From the NCBI RefSeq assembly GCF_004367745.1, contig NZ_CP037993.1:1984001-2048000 (forward strand): a DNA stretch of 64,000 nucleotides. The letters are read 5' to 3'. Source of the DNA: Herbaspirillum huttiense. Lineage in GTDB: Bacteria > Pseudomonadota > Gammaproteobacteria > Burkholderiales > Burkholderiaceae_D. The position numbers and the translations under genes were made by a program. Below, piece by piece: positions 36,480 through 45,454 of this stretch; positions within the stretch are counted from its first letter, which is position 1; each line of letters begins with the position of its first letter. The notes beneath the pieces were generated by a model. That model was not told the origin of the DNA and made no database searches. It worked only from the letters and a program-made list of their open reading frames with translations.

Positions 36480-38156
36480 TTACATGCCCGAGTAGTTCGG
36501 CCCGCCGCCGCCTTCCGGGGTGACCCACACGATATTCTGTGTCGGGTCCTTGATGTCGCAGGTCTTGCAATGCACGCAGTTCTGCGCGTTGATCTGCAGG
36601 CGATCGGAATTGTCCTCGTTCTTCACGAATTCATACACCCCGGCCGGGCAGTAGCGCGATTCCGGGCCGGCGTACTTGGCCAGATTCACCTGCACCGGAA
36701 CATTCTTGTCCTTCAGCGTCAGGTGCGCGGGCTGGTCTTCACCGTGGTTGGTATTGGAGATGAAGACCGAAGACAGGCGGTCAAAGGTCAGCTTGCCATC
36801 CGGCTTGGGATAGGCGATCGGCGCGAAGTCCGAAGCCGGGCGCAGGCATTCGTGGTCGGCGTGGGTATGGCGCAGCGTCCACGGCGCCTTGCCCCCGAAG
36901 AGCACCTGGTCGATACCGACCAGCAGGGTACCGGTGATCAATCCCTTGCTCATCGACGGCTTGAAATTGCGTGCCTTGTGCAGTTCTTCCTTCAGCCAGG
37001 AAGCCTCGAAGGCTGCCGGGTAAGCCGCCAGCTCATCGGACTGGCGGTTCTCGCCCAGCGCCGCGAAGGCGGCATCTGCGGCCAGCATGCCACTCTTGAT
37101 GGCGGCATGGCTGCCCTTGATGCGCGAGGCATTGAGGAAGCCCGCATCGCAACCCAGCAGGGCGCCACCGGGGAAGACCAGCTTGGGCAGCGATTGCACG
37201 CCACCGGCCGTGATGGCACGTGCGCCGTAAGAGATGCGTTTGCCACCTTCGAAGAACTTGCGGATCTCCGGATGGGTCTTGTAGCGCTGGAATTCCTCGA
37301 AGGGCGAAAGATACGGATTCTGGTAGGCCAGTCCTACGACGTAGCCGACGGCGACCTGGTTGTTTTCCAGGTGATACAGGAAGGAGCCGCCATAGGTGTC
37401 ATTGGCCAGCGGCCAGCCGGCGGTATGAACCACCAGGCCGGGCTGGTGTACTTCGGGCTTCACTTCCCACAGTTCCTTGATGCCGATGGCATAGGTCTGC
37501 GGATCGCGGCCGGCATCGAGCTTGTACTTGGCGATCAGTTGCTTGCCCAGGTGGCCGCGCGCCCCTTCGGCGAAGAAGGTGTATTTCGCGTGCAGCTCCA
37601 TGCCCAGCTGGAAGTCTCCGGTGGGTTCGCCTTCCTTGTTGATGCCCAGGTTGCCGGTCGCCACGCCCTTGACCGAGCCATCCTCGTGATACAGCACTTC
37701 GGCCGCCGGGAAGCCGGGGAAGATCTCCACGCCCAGCGCCTCGGCCTGCTGGCCCAGCCAGCGGGTGACGTTGGACAGCGAGATCACGTAGTTGCCATGG
37801 TTCTGGAAGCAGGTCGGCAGCAGCCAGTTGGGGGTCTTGTAGGCCTTGCTCTCGGAGAGGAACAGGAAACGGTCTTCGGTCACCGGTGTATTCAGGGGCG
37901 CGCCTTGTTCCTTCCAGTCGGGGATCAGTTCGGTCAGTGCACGCGGGTCCATCACCGCGCCGGAGAGGATGTGGGCGCCGACTTCGCTGCCTTTTTCCAG
38001 CACGCAGACCGAGACTTCCCGGTTCTGTTGCGCAGCCAGCTGCTTGAGGCGAATCGCTGCCGACAAACCAGCGGGGCCGCCGCCGATGACGACGACGTCA
38101 TATTCCATCGATTCGCGAGGGCCGTATTGTGCGAGCAAGTCTTGAGAAGAAGTCAT
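36480..38156 (-). CDS. Electron transfer flavoprotein-ubiquinone oxidoreductase (ETF-QO)
   Basis: The 558-residue membrane-associated flavoprotein passes electrons from ETF (fatty-acid and amino-acid oxidation) to ubiquinone. The FAD motif VVVIGGGPAGLSAAIRLKQL is at about residues 20-39, and the central GCDAGFLNASRIKGSHAAIK belongs to the FAD domain. The C-terminal ferredoxin domain has the 4Fe-4S cysteines in CPAGVYE and CVHCKTCDIKDP, then WVTPEGGGGPNY. Full length for the family. It is transcribed alone towards the NUDIX gene. Confidence 0.97.
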   Translation of the reverse strand: MTSSQDLLAQYGPRESMEYDVVVIGGGPAGLSAAIRLKQLAAQQNREVSVCVLEKGSEVGAHILSGAVMDPRALTELIPDWKEQGAPLNTPVTEDRFLFLSESKAYKTPNWLLPTCFQNHGNYVISLSNVTRWLGQQAEALGVEIFPGFPAAEVLYHEDGSVKGVATGNLGINKEGEPTGDFQLGMELHAKYTFFAEGARGHLGKQLIAKYKLDAGRDPQTYAIGIKELWEVKPEVHQPGLVVHTAGWPLANDTYGGSFLYHLENNQVAVGYVVGLAYQNPYLSPFEEFQRYKTHPEIRKFFEGGKRISYGARAITAGGVQSLPKLVFPGGALLGCDAGFLNASRIKGSHAAIKSGMLAADAAFAALGENRQSDELAAYPAAFEASWLKEELHKARNFKPSMSKGLITGTLLVGIDQVLFGGKAPWTLRHTHADHECLRPASDFAPIAYPKPDGKLTFDRLSSVFISNTNHGEDQPAHLTLKDKNVPVQVNLAKYAGPESRYCPAGVYEFVKNEDNSDRLQINAQNCVHCKTCDIKDPTQNIVWVTPEGGGGPNYSGM

Positions 38157-38597
38157 GGGTGTCCCGTGTTATGTGAACTGCCTGTTTTTCGAACGATCGT
38201 GCTATTGTTAAGTATTTTTCGAAGGAACGCTAGAGGGAATGGCGATTTCGCAGCCTTTTTATTCAGCATCCTTCGTTCATGTCTGAAACAATGCACACAA
38301 ACTGAAGCCGGTGCCGGCGTCAATCGGTCTATCGCGCCGCGCTGGTTGGTTTCCGCAGGTGCCGTATTTTATGGGATTTTCAGGGCAGGTCTCATCCCGT
38401 ATTCGGCGGATGTCATTACCGGCCCTCATGACCCCTGCAGGTCATGAACTTGTGCGGGCGAGCAACATGAATCGGTAATGACGCTGGAAATGCTGCAGCA
38501 TGCGGGTCGCCATTGCGTCGCAAATGCGACAGCGGCCCCCTGCCGCGCATGAAAAAAATTTCAGTTATTGATGAATCAAACCAGGAAAGGACCCACG
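38157..38597. other. 441-bp intergenic region with an inverted repeat
   Basis: The gap between two divergent genes (ETF-QO and thioesterase) shows no convincing gene. TCATGACC (38426-38433) and GGTCATGA (38440-38447) form a perfect inverted repeat with a 6-bp spacer, an operator-like element. A smaller hairpin GTCGCA/TGCGAC lies at 38517-38530. AT-rich sequence near 38190-38240 may hold the ETF-QO promoter, but I cannot fix it. Confidence 0.45.
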
Positions 38598-39023
38598 ATG
38601 AGCAGTCACGAAGCCGCCGCAAGCAAGCCCCTGTACGTCTCGCAGCAACGCATCCGCTGGGGCGACATGGACGCCTTCGGCCACGTCAACAACACGCTCT
38701 ATTTCCGTTTCATGGAGCAGTGCCGCATCGAGTGGCTGGAAGAGGTGTTCGGCCCCACCATCGCAGGCGAGGAGGGCCCGGTGATCGTCAATGCGCACTG
38801 CAATTTCCGCCGCCAGATGAAGTATCCCGCCAGCATCCTGGTGCAGATGGGCGCGGGGCACCTGGGGCGCACGAGTGTGGAAACTACGTATGTCATCCGC
38901 GACGCTGCCGATGAACAGATCATTTATGCTGACGGTGCCGCAAAAATCGTCTGGGTCGATTTCAAGAAAGAGAAATCCACTGCACTGCCTGAGAAGCTGC
39001 GACAGCTCCTGACAAGCCTGTAA
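38598..39023 (+). CDS. Acyl-CoA thioesterase, 4-hydroxybenzoyl-CoA thioesterase-like hotdog fold
   Basis: The 141-residue protein has the hotdog signature IRWGDMDAFGHVNNTLYFRF (about residues 20-39) with the catalytic aspartate and the HVNN motif. Members hydrolyse short- or medium-chain acyl-CoA or aromatic acyl-CoA thioesters. AGGAAAGG 7 nt upstream supports the ATG at 38598 over an earlier ATG at 38568. Substrate is unknown. It is likely monocistronic. Confidence 0.9.
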   Translation: MSSHEAAASKPLYVSQQRIRWGDMDAFGHVNNTLYFRFMEQCRIEWLEEVFGPTIAGEEGPVIVNAHCNFRRQMKYPASILVQMGAGHLGRTSVETTYVIRDAADEQIIYADGAAKIVWVDFKKEKSTALPEKLRQLLTSL

Positions 39024-39179
39024 GTTTGGCGCAAGGAAACTGGGACAGAATCGGCCCGACACTCCCGCAAGGATTCGCCACAGAGCGAAGGGGAGCGGAG
39101 AATTCGTTCACACGGAGCGGGTTCCAAAAGCGCTACGCCCGCTCGCGTGCTAGCCAACAATTACATTCTGGAGGATGAC

Positions 39180-40331
39180 ATGAGCTACAAGACCCAAGCC
39201 TTTGTTGCCGCTGCCCTGATGAGCCTGGCGCTCACTTCGCAGGCTGCGGATCCGATCAAGATCGGCGTTTCCGGCCCTTACACCGGTGGCTCTGCCCCGA
39301 TGGGCGTGTCCATGCGTGATGGCGTCAAGCTGGCCGTGGCCGAGATCAATGCCGCTGGCGGCGTGCTGGGCCGGCAGATCCAGCTGGTCGAGCGCGACGA
39401 TGAAGCCAAGAACGAACGCGGCGTGCAGATCGCCCAGGAACTGATCAACAAGGAAAAGGTGGTCGCCACCGTCGGCTTCATCAACACCGGCGTGGCCCTG
39501 GCCTCGCAGCGCTTCTACCAGGAAGCCAAGATCCCGGTGATCAACAACGTGGCGACCGGCACCGTGATCACCAAGCAGTTCGAGAAGGAAAAGGACAACT
39601 ACATCTTCCGCACCTCGGCCGCCGACAAGATCCAGGCCAAGATGATCGCCGATGAAGCGGTCGACAAGCAGAAGTTCACCAAGGTCGCCATCCTGGCCGA
39701 CTCCACCAACTACGGCCAGCTCGGCCGTGAAGACCTGGAAAAGGTGCTGGCTGACAAGAAGGTCACCCCGGTGGCCGTCGAAAAGTACAACATCAAGGAT
39801 GTGGACATGACGGCCCAGCTGCTCAAGTCCAAGCAGGGCGGCGCACAAGCCGTGCTGACCTACGGTATCGGCCCGGAACTGGCGCAGATCGCCAACGGCA
39901 TGGAAAAGCTGAACTGGCAAGTGCCCATCATCGGCAGCTGGCCGCTGTCGATGGGCAACTTCATCGACAACTCCGGCAAGAACGGCAACGGTGCCCGCAT
40001 GCCGCAAACCTTCATCCAGGACGGCAACACGCCCAAGCGCAAGGCCTTCATCGAGGCTTACCAGAAGGCCTACAAGGTTGACCGCATGCCTTCGGCCGTC
40101 TCGGCTGCCCAGGGCTATGACTCCATCCTGCTGCTGGCCGCTGCCATCAAGCAGGCTGGCACCACTGATGGCGACAAGGTTCGCGCTGCGCTGGAAAACC
40201 TGAACACCAAGGTCGAAGGCGTGGTCACCACCTATGACAAGCCGTTCACCCATGACGATCACGAAGCCATCAAGCCTGGCATGGTCGTGATGGGCGAGGT
40301 CAAGAACGGCCGCGTCATCCTCGGCAAATAA
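39180..40331 (+). CDS. Branched-chain amino acid ABC transporter, periplasmic binding protein
   Basis: The 383-residue protein has a signal peptide (MSYKTQAFVAAALMSLAL, cleaved after TSQA/A near residue 23) and a type I periplasmic-binding fold: IKIGVSGPYTGGSAPMGVSM, EINAAGGVLGRQIQLVERDD, and repeated substrate-lobe segments. It delivers branched-chain or related amino acids to the LivHMGF complex encoded next. GGAGG at 39170 supports this ATG rather than one 33 nt upstream. A hairpin separates it from the permease genes, as expected for an abundant periplasmic component. Confidence 0.93.
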   Translation: MSYKTQAFVAAALMSLALTSQAADPIKIGVSGPYTGGSAPMGVSMRDGVKLAVAEINAAGGVLGRQIQLVERDDEAKNERGVQIAQELINKEKVVATVGFINTGVALASQRFYQEAKIPVINNVATGTVITKQFEKEKDNYIFRTSAADKIQAKMIADEAVDKQKFTKVAILADSTNYGQLGREDLEKVLADKKVTPVAVEKYNIKDVDMTAQLLKSKQGGAQAVLTYGIGPELAQIANGMEKLNWQVPIIGSWPLSMGNFIDNSGKNGNGARMPQTFIQDGNTPKRKAFIEAYQKAYKVDRMPSAVSAAQGYDSILLLAAAIKQAGTTDGDKVRAALENLNTKVEGVVTTYDKPFTHDDHEAIKPGMVVMGEVKNGRVILGK

Positions 40332-40368
40332 GAACCGACTCGCTTCACTTCACGTAACGCAGTCGAAG

Positions 40369-40403
40369 AGGCCAGTCCTTGCGATCCGGGGGCTGGCCTT
40401 TTT
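40369..40403 (+). terminator. Stem-loop/partial terminator between the binding-protein gene and livH
   Basis: AGGCCAGTCC (40369-40378) pairs with GGGCTGGCCT (40390-40399; one G.U pair), followed by five T. Partial termination here would give more binding protein than permease. Confidence 0.75.
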
Positions 40404-40507
40404 CACACGATCTGTTGACGAATTTCTAACGGCGCCGGGGGCGGTCGCCGCGGGATCGTTGCAGCTCTACGCCGCCACCCGGCGGTAGCCGCTTCTTGGG
40501 AAATACA

Positions 40508-41398
40508 ATGGACATCCTCTTACAACTGGTCTTCTCCGGGATCGCGCTCGGCATGATCTATGCCGTCATCGCCTTCGGTTACCAACTGACCTTTGCCACG
40601 TCCGGCACGCTCAACTTCGGCCAGGGTGAAGCCCTGATGCTGGGCGCGCTGGTCGGGCTCTCCGTGGTGGGCAACATCCACGGCGGGCCTTATCTCAACT
40701 ACTGGCTGATGATCCCCATCGTGCTGGTCTTCGGTGCCCTGCAGGGCATGTTCGTGGAATGGATCGGCGTGCGTCCGGCCATCAAGATCAAGTCCGAATT
40801 CGGCTGGATCATGTCCACCATCGCGCTGGCCATCATCTTCAAGAACGTCGCCGAGAACATCTGGGGCAAGGACGACCTGCCGTTCCCGTCGCCCATCTCC
40901 GGCACGCCCTTCCAGGTCTTCGGGGCCAACGTGCAGCCGATGCAGGTGCTGGTGGTGATCGGTGCCTTGCTCATCATGGCGGCGGTCGAATTGTTCAATC
41001 GCAAGTCGATCTACGGCAAGGCCGTGGTAGCTACCTCCAACGACCGCGATGCGGCGGGGTTGATGGGCATCAATACCAGCATGGTGATCACTTTTTCATA
41101 TGCCCTGTCTTCGGCCACCGCCGCCTTCGCTGGCGTGCTGGTAGCACCGCTGACGTTGACCGGTGCCACCATGGGCGCGGCACTGGGCTTGAAAGCCTTT
41201 GCCGTGGCCATCATCGGCGGCTTGACCTCGGGCATGGGCGCCATCGTCGGCGGCCTGATCCTCGGGGTGGCTGAAACCGTGACCGGTTTCTATATCTCCA
41301 CCGGCTACAAGGAAGTCCCTGGACTGGTGCTGCTGCTGCTGGTCCTGGCGGTGAAACCTGCAGGCCTGTTCGGCAAAACTGCGATCAAGAAGGTCTGA
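40508..41398 (+). CDS. livH: Branched-chain amino acid ABC transporter permease LivH
   Basis: The 296-residue inner-membrane permease has 8 helices and LivH motifs: GIALGMIYAVIAFGYQLTFA, LNFGQGEALMLGALVG (about residues 38-53), and the cytoplasmic coupling loop with ATSNDRDAAGLMGIN that contacts the ATPase. It continues to GLKAFAVAIIGGLTSGMGAI. The ATG at 40508 is used; a TTG four codons earlier is in frame. It lies 4 bp before the fused LivM-LivG gene. Confidence 0.95.
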   Translation: MDILLQLVFSGIALGMIYAVIAFGYQLTFATSGTLNFGQGEALMLGALVGLSVVGNIHGGPYLNYWLMIPIVLVFGALQGMFVEWIGVRPAIKIKSEFGWIMSTIALAIIFKNVAENIWGKDDLPFPSPISGTPFQVFGANVQPMQVLVVIGALLIMAAVELFNRKSIYGKAVVATSNDRDAAGLMGINTSMVITFSYALSSATAAFAGVLVAPLTLTGATMGAALGLKAFAVAIIGGLTSGMGAIVGGLILGVAETVTGFYISTGYKEVPGLVLLLLVLAVKPAGLFGKTAIKKV

Positions 41399-41402
41399 AG
41401 CC

Positions 41403-43370
41403 ATGAACAAGAAAATTCTGCTGCTGTCCTTGCTGGGCATCGCCGCGTTGGGCGGCATTCCCATGGTGGTGCACAACCCGTATTACCTGCACCTGATCGA
41501 AACCATCCTCATCTACGCCATCCTGCTGTTCGGGCTCGATATCGTGGTCGGCTACACCGGCCAGGTCTCGCTGGGCCATGCGGGCCTGTTTGGCATCGGC
41601 TCCTACGCGGCCGGCGTGCTGTTCTTCAAGCTGGGCCTGCCGATCTTCGTGACGATTCCGGCGGCCATTGCCGTGACTGCCGTCTTCGGTGCCATCCTGG
41701 CGCTGCCGGCGCTGCGCGTGACCGGTCCTTACCTGGCCATGGTGACGCTGGCCTTCGGGACCATCATCCAGATCCTGATCAACGAGATGACCTTCCTCAC
41801 CGAAGGCCCGCTCGGGATCAAGGTCGCCAAGCCGATGCTGGGTGGCGAGAAGATGAACGAAGTGCAGTTCTTCTACCTGGTGGCAATCCTGATGGTGATC
41901 TCGATGCTGGTGGTGCATCGCATCCTCAAGTCCAACCTGGGCCGTGCCTTCCAGGCGCTGCGCGACAGTCCGATCGCCTCGGACTGCATGGGCGTGTCGG
42001 TGTATCGCTACAAGGTCTATGCCTTCATCATCAGCGCGGCGCTGGCCGGTTTGTCGGGCGCTTTGTATGCGTATTCGGAAGAGTACATCTCGCCCAATAC
42101 CTACAACTTCGAACTGACCATCCTGTTCCTGCTGGCGGTGATCATGGGTGGCCGCAAATCGCGTATCGGCTCGCTGATCGGCGCGTTGATCGTGGTGATG
42201 CTGCCCAGCCTGCTGTCTGACATCGCGCTGTTCCGTCAGATCGCTACCGTCTTGGCCGTGATCGTGGTGATCGGCGCCGGCGTGCAGCTGGCCAAGGGGA
42301 CCAAGACCGCCCGCGGCATCGCCGTGCCGGTGGTGGCGACCATCGCCATGGCCGCCTTCTCCTACAAGCTGGAAAACATCACCGACTGGCGCCTGACCAT
42401 CTTCGGTTTGATGACGCTGTTCGTCGTGTATTACCTGCAGGACGGCATCGTCGGCTTCTGCCGCAGCCTGTTCGGCCGCATGCTGACCAAGCACGTGCCC
42501 GTGGCCCAGCAGATCGCCGGTGACAAGGAGCGCGCCGTCATCACCACCGATTCCGTCAAGGACGAGGGCGCAACGCTGCTGAAGGTGAACCAGATCCTGA
42601 TGCAGTTCGGTGGCCTGAAGGCCTTGAACCGGGTTGACCTGGATGTGCGCAAAGGCAGCGTGCACGGCCTGATCGGCCCCAACGGCTCGGGCAAGAGCAC
42701 CATGATGAACGTGTTGACCGGCATCTATCGTCCTACCGATGGCGTGGTGGAATACGACGGTCGCCCGATCTCCGGCAATACGCCTTCGACCATCGCCCTG
42801 GGCGGCGTGGCGCGCACTTTCCAGAACGTGCAGCTGTTCGGTGAAATGACGGCCACTGAAAACGTGCTGGTCGGCCTGCATCACACCTTCAACAGCAACG
42901 TGGTTGACGTGATGGTCAATACGCCGCGCTATGTGCGCGAAGAGCACGCCGCCCGTGAACGTGCAGCCGCCATCCTGGAGTTCGTGGGCCTGGCCAATCT
43001 GGCCAACGAGGAGGCGCGCAACCTGCCCTACGGCAAGCAGCGCCTGCTGGAGATCGGCCGTGCGCTGGGCCTGAACCCCAGCCTGCTGCTGCTCGATGAA
43101 CCGGCCGCTGGCCTGACGGCACCGGACATCAAGGAGCTCGTCGCCATCATCCGCAAGATCCGCGAAGCCGGCATCACCATCATCCTGATCGAACACCACA
43201 TGGATGTGGTCATGTCGATCTGCGATACCGTCACCGTGCTCGACTTCGGCCAGAAGATCGCCGAAGGCAAGCCGGCCCAGGTCCAGGCTGACCCCAAGGT
43301 CATCGAAGCCTACCTCGGCAGTGGCGCAGGCGATGCCCACGACAACCCACCCAGCCCCGCGGGAGCCTGA
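41403..43370 (+). CDS. Fused branched-chain amino acid permease-ATPase (LivM-LivG)
   Basis: The 655-residue protein joins two normally separate subunits. Residues 1 to about 330 are the LivM permease (DIVVGYTGQVSLGHAGLFGI, ALPALRVTGPYLAMVTLAFG, the RDSPIASDCMGVSVYRYK coupling loop). After an extra hydrophobic segment and linker (about 330-395), residues about 396-640 are the LivG ATPase, with Walker A GPNGSGKST (425-433), signature LPYGKQRLLEIGRAL, Walker B LLLLDEPAAGL and the switch histidine in IEHHMD. The serine of the usual LSxGxQ signature is replaced (LPYGKQR), as is common in LivG. One reading frame continues through the join with no frameshift. Confidence 0.95.
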   Translation: MNKKILLLSLLGIAALGGIPMVVHNPYYLHLIETILIYAILLFGLDIVVGYTGQVSLGHAGLFGIGSYAAGVLFFKLGLPIFVTIPAAIAVTAVFGAILALPALRVTGPYLAMVTLAFGTIIQILINEMTFLTEGPLGIKVAKPMLGGEKMNEVQFFYLVAILMVISMLVVHRILKSNLGRAFQALRDSPIASDCMGVSVYRYKVYAFIISAALAGLSGALYAYSEEYISPNTYNFELTILFLLAVIMGGRKSRIGSLIGALIVVMLPSLLSDIALFRQIATVLAVIVVIGAGVQLAKGTKTARGIAVPVVATIAMAAFSYKLENITDWRLTIFGLMTLFVVYYLQDGIVGFCRSLFGRMLTKHVPVAQQIAGDKERAVITTDSVKDEGATLLKVNQILMQFGGLKALNRVDLDVRKGSVHGLIGPNGSGKSTMMNVLTGIYRPTDGVVEYDGRPISGNTPSTIALGGVARTFQNVQLFGEMTATENVLVGLHHTFNSNVVDVMVNTPRYVREEHAARERAAAILEFVGLANLANEEARNLPYGKQRLLEIGRALGLNPSLLLLDEPAAGLTAPDIKELVAIIRKIREAGITIILIEHHMDVVMSICDTVTVLDFGQKIAEGKPAQVQADPKVIEAYLGSGAGDAHDNPPSPAGA

Positions 43371-43372
43371 AC

Positions 43373-44101
43373 ATGCTGACCATTTCCAATCTGCACGCCG
43401 CTTACGGCAAGGTCGAGGTGCTGCATGGCATTTCGATGGACGTCCCCAAGGGCAAGGTGGTGACCCTGATCGGTTCCAACGGTGCCGGCAAGACCACCAC
43501 CATGCGCGCCATTTCCGGCATGATCAAACCGAAGGGCGGGGAAGTCACGCTCGGCGGCAAGAACATCACCGGCCTGGACTCGCACCGCATCGCGCGCTAC
43601 GGCCTGGCGCACTCGCCGGAAGGCCGGCGCGTCTTCGCCACCATGAGCGTGACCGACAACCTGCTGCTGGGCGCTTTCCCGCGCTTTACCCGGGCCCGCC
43701 CCAAGGGCGATATCGCGCACGACCTGGAACGCGCTCTGGAGCTGTTCCCGCGCCTGAAGGAGCGGCAGACGCAGCTGGCCGGTACCCTGTCAGGTGGCGA
43801 GCAGCAGATGCTGGCCATGGCGCGCGCGGTGATGTTGAACCCCGAAGTGATCCTGCTGGACGAGCCATCGATGGGGCTGGCGCCGATCCTGGTGGATGAG
43901 GTCTTCCGCATCATCGTGCGGCTCAAGGAGCAGGGCGTGACCATGCTGCTGGTGGAGCAGTTCGCCGCTGCCGCGCTCAATGTTGCGGACTACGGCTATG
44001 TGTTGGAGAATGGCAAGATCTCCGTACACGGACCCGCCGACAAGCTGCAGAACGACCCGGCGGTCAAGGCCGCCTATCTGGGCGGCGGCGCGCATCACTG
44101 A
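43373..44101 (+). CDS. livF: Branched-chain amino acid ABC transporter ATP-binding protein LivF
   Basis: The 242-residue ATPase has Walker A GSNGAGKTT (about residues 36-44), the LivF-type GRRVFATMSVTDNLLLGAF segment, signature LSGGEQQMLAMARAVM and Walker B VILLDEPSMGL, with the switch region LLVEQ. It pairs with the LivG half of the preceding fusion to power import. It lies 2 bp after that gene and is the last gene before the operon terminator. Confidence 0.97.
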   Translation: MLTISNLHAAYGKVEVLHGISMDVPKGKVVTLIGSNGAGKTTTMRAISGMIKPKGGEVTLGGKNITGLDSHRIARYGLAHSPEGRRVFATMSVTDNLLLGAFPRFTRARPKGDIAHDLERALELFPRLKERQTQLAGTLSGGEQQMLAMARAVMLNPEVILLDEPSMGLAPILVDEVFRIIVRLKEQGVTMLLVEQFAAAALNVADYGYVLENGKISVHGPADKLQNDPAVKAAYLGGGAHH

Positions 44102-44223
44102 TGGACTGCAAGCAAAGCAGCATCAGCCATGCGCCTGGCGTGATACTGGGGCTCGCACGTCGCGCAAGCTGATAGCGTGTCCGGTATATTGAGGGGGAGC
44201 CATACCCCCTTGAAGGCTGATTC

Positions 44224-44250
44224 AGGCGCACCCCCCGGTGCGCCTTTTTA
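44224..44250 (+). terminator. Terminator of the liv operon
   Basis: AGGCGCACC (44224-44232) pairs perfectly with GGTGCGCCT (44237-44245) around CCCC, followed by TTTTA. Confidence 0.9.
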
Positions 44251-44339
44251 TTTGCCGCTGGCCCCTTTGGATGGCCGTGTGCAGTTAGAGGGGGCGGCGG
44301 CCGCACGCAATGCGTCAGTACCCAAGCAGAGGAGCGAGC

Positions 44340-45146
44340 ATGTCCGAACGGCAGGACGCGTATATCGAGACCGAGGGCGGAACCTTGTATGCCAGCGTGT
44401 GGGGCGGTTCGCCCGAGGCACGCACGCCGATTGTGCTGTTGCACGACTCGCTGGGATCGGTCGCCTTGTGGCGCGACTTTCCTGCCCGGTTGGCGGCGCA
44501 GACCGGACTTCCCGTCATTGCCTATGATCGGGCCGGCTTCGGACAGTCCTCGGCGAGGACGGATGGACTGGCGCTGGATTTCATCTCTGCTGAAGCGTCC
44601 ACGTCGCTGTCTGCGGTCCTGCAGCATTTCGCAGTGGACAAGGTGATCCTGTTTGGCCACAGCGTCGGCGGTGGCATGGCCGTGTCGGCGGCGGCACAGT
44701 GGCCGCAGCGAGTGCTGGCCGTCATCACCGAATCGGCGCAAGCCTTCGTGGAGGACCGGACCTTGCAGGGCATTCAGGAGGCGCGAACCCGCTTTGCCGA
44801 TCCGGCACAACTCGCGCGGCTGGCGAAGTACCACGGCAACGACTTGCAACAGGCGCGCTGGGTGCTCTCGGCGTGGATCGACACCTGGCTCTCGCCTTCC
44901 TTTGCGCACTGGTCGCTGGCCCCCATGCTGGAGCGGCTGGTCTGTCCGGTGCTGGCGCTGCATGGCGATCTGGATGAGTTTGGCAGTCTCACGCATCCGC
45001 GCATGATTGCCAGCTTGTCTGCAGCGTTCCCGGGGCAGGGCGAGTCGCGGGTGCTGGCGCAATGTGGCCATGTCCCGCACCGCGAGCAAGCGGATCAGGT
45101 GATGCGGGAAGCCAGGGAGTTCCTGCTGCGCCGCGGCCTCATCTGA
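44340..45146 (+). CDS. Alpha/beta hydrolase
   Basis: The 268-residue protein has the alpha/beta-hydrolase fold with nucleophile elbow GHSVGGG (Ser near residue 106), an acid in LHGDLDEFG, and the catalytic histidine in CGHVPHRE. The oxyanion region is VLLHDSLGS. Substrate is unknown; small esters, lactones or C-C bonds are all possible in this family. AGGAG at 44329 supports the ATG at 44340. No signal peptide, so probably cytoplasmic. It stands alone downstream of the liv terminator. Confidence 0.88.
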   Translation: MSERQDAYIETEGGTLYASVWGGSPEARTPIVLLHDSLGSVALWRDFPARLAAQTGLPVIAYDRAGFGQSSARTDGLALDFISAEASTSLSAVLQHFAVDKVILFGHSVGGGMAVSAAAQWPQRVLAVITESAQAFVEDRTLQGIQEARTRFADPAQLARLAKYHGNDLQQARWVLSAWIDTWLSPSFAHWSLAPMLERLVCPVLALHGDLDEFGSLTHPRMIASLSAAFPGQGESRVLAQCGHVPHREQADQVMREAREFLLRRGLI

Positions 45147-45203
45147 CCCGTTCGGCCGCCCCGTTCATCGTCATCCTGGTCGGGCGAATGCGTGTGCGCG
45201 ATC

Positions 45204-45398
45204 TCAGTCGACAGGATGCTGGCGGCGATACGTCTGCAGTCCCAGCAAATACATCGTGCGAATGAAAAGAGCGCGCGAGCGGTAGGTTTGTTGTGCCAAC
45301 AGGTCAGCTTCCTCGAATTCCGCCTCATTTAATCGAAAATTCACCAGACGCGTCGTTCCTTTTGCGGGCTTGCGTTCGTTTTGTTGCTTGGGTGCCAT
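45204..45398 (-). CDS. Small putative ribbon-helix-helix protein
   Basis: This 64-residue basic protein reads MAPKQQNERKPAKGTT then LVNFRLNEAEFEEADLLAQQ, a beta-strand plus helix-helix pattern like Arc/MetJ/CopG or MobC N-terminal domains. GAGGAG lies 9 nt upstream of the ATG, which supports it being real. It diverges from the XRE regulator gene 56 bp away, so the two may cross-regulate. No named family can be assigned with confidence. Confidence 0.6.
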   Translation of the reverse strand: MAPKQQNERKPAKGTTRLVNFRLNEAEFEEADLLAQQTYRSRALFIRTMYLLGLQTYRRQHPVD

Positions 45399-45454
45399 AA
45401 GATGTCTCCTCGCTGTTGAGCTGAAAGCAACATTCTAGGAGAGGTCCTTTTCAT

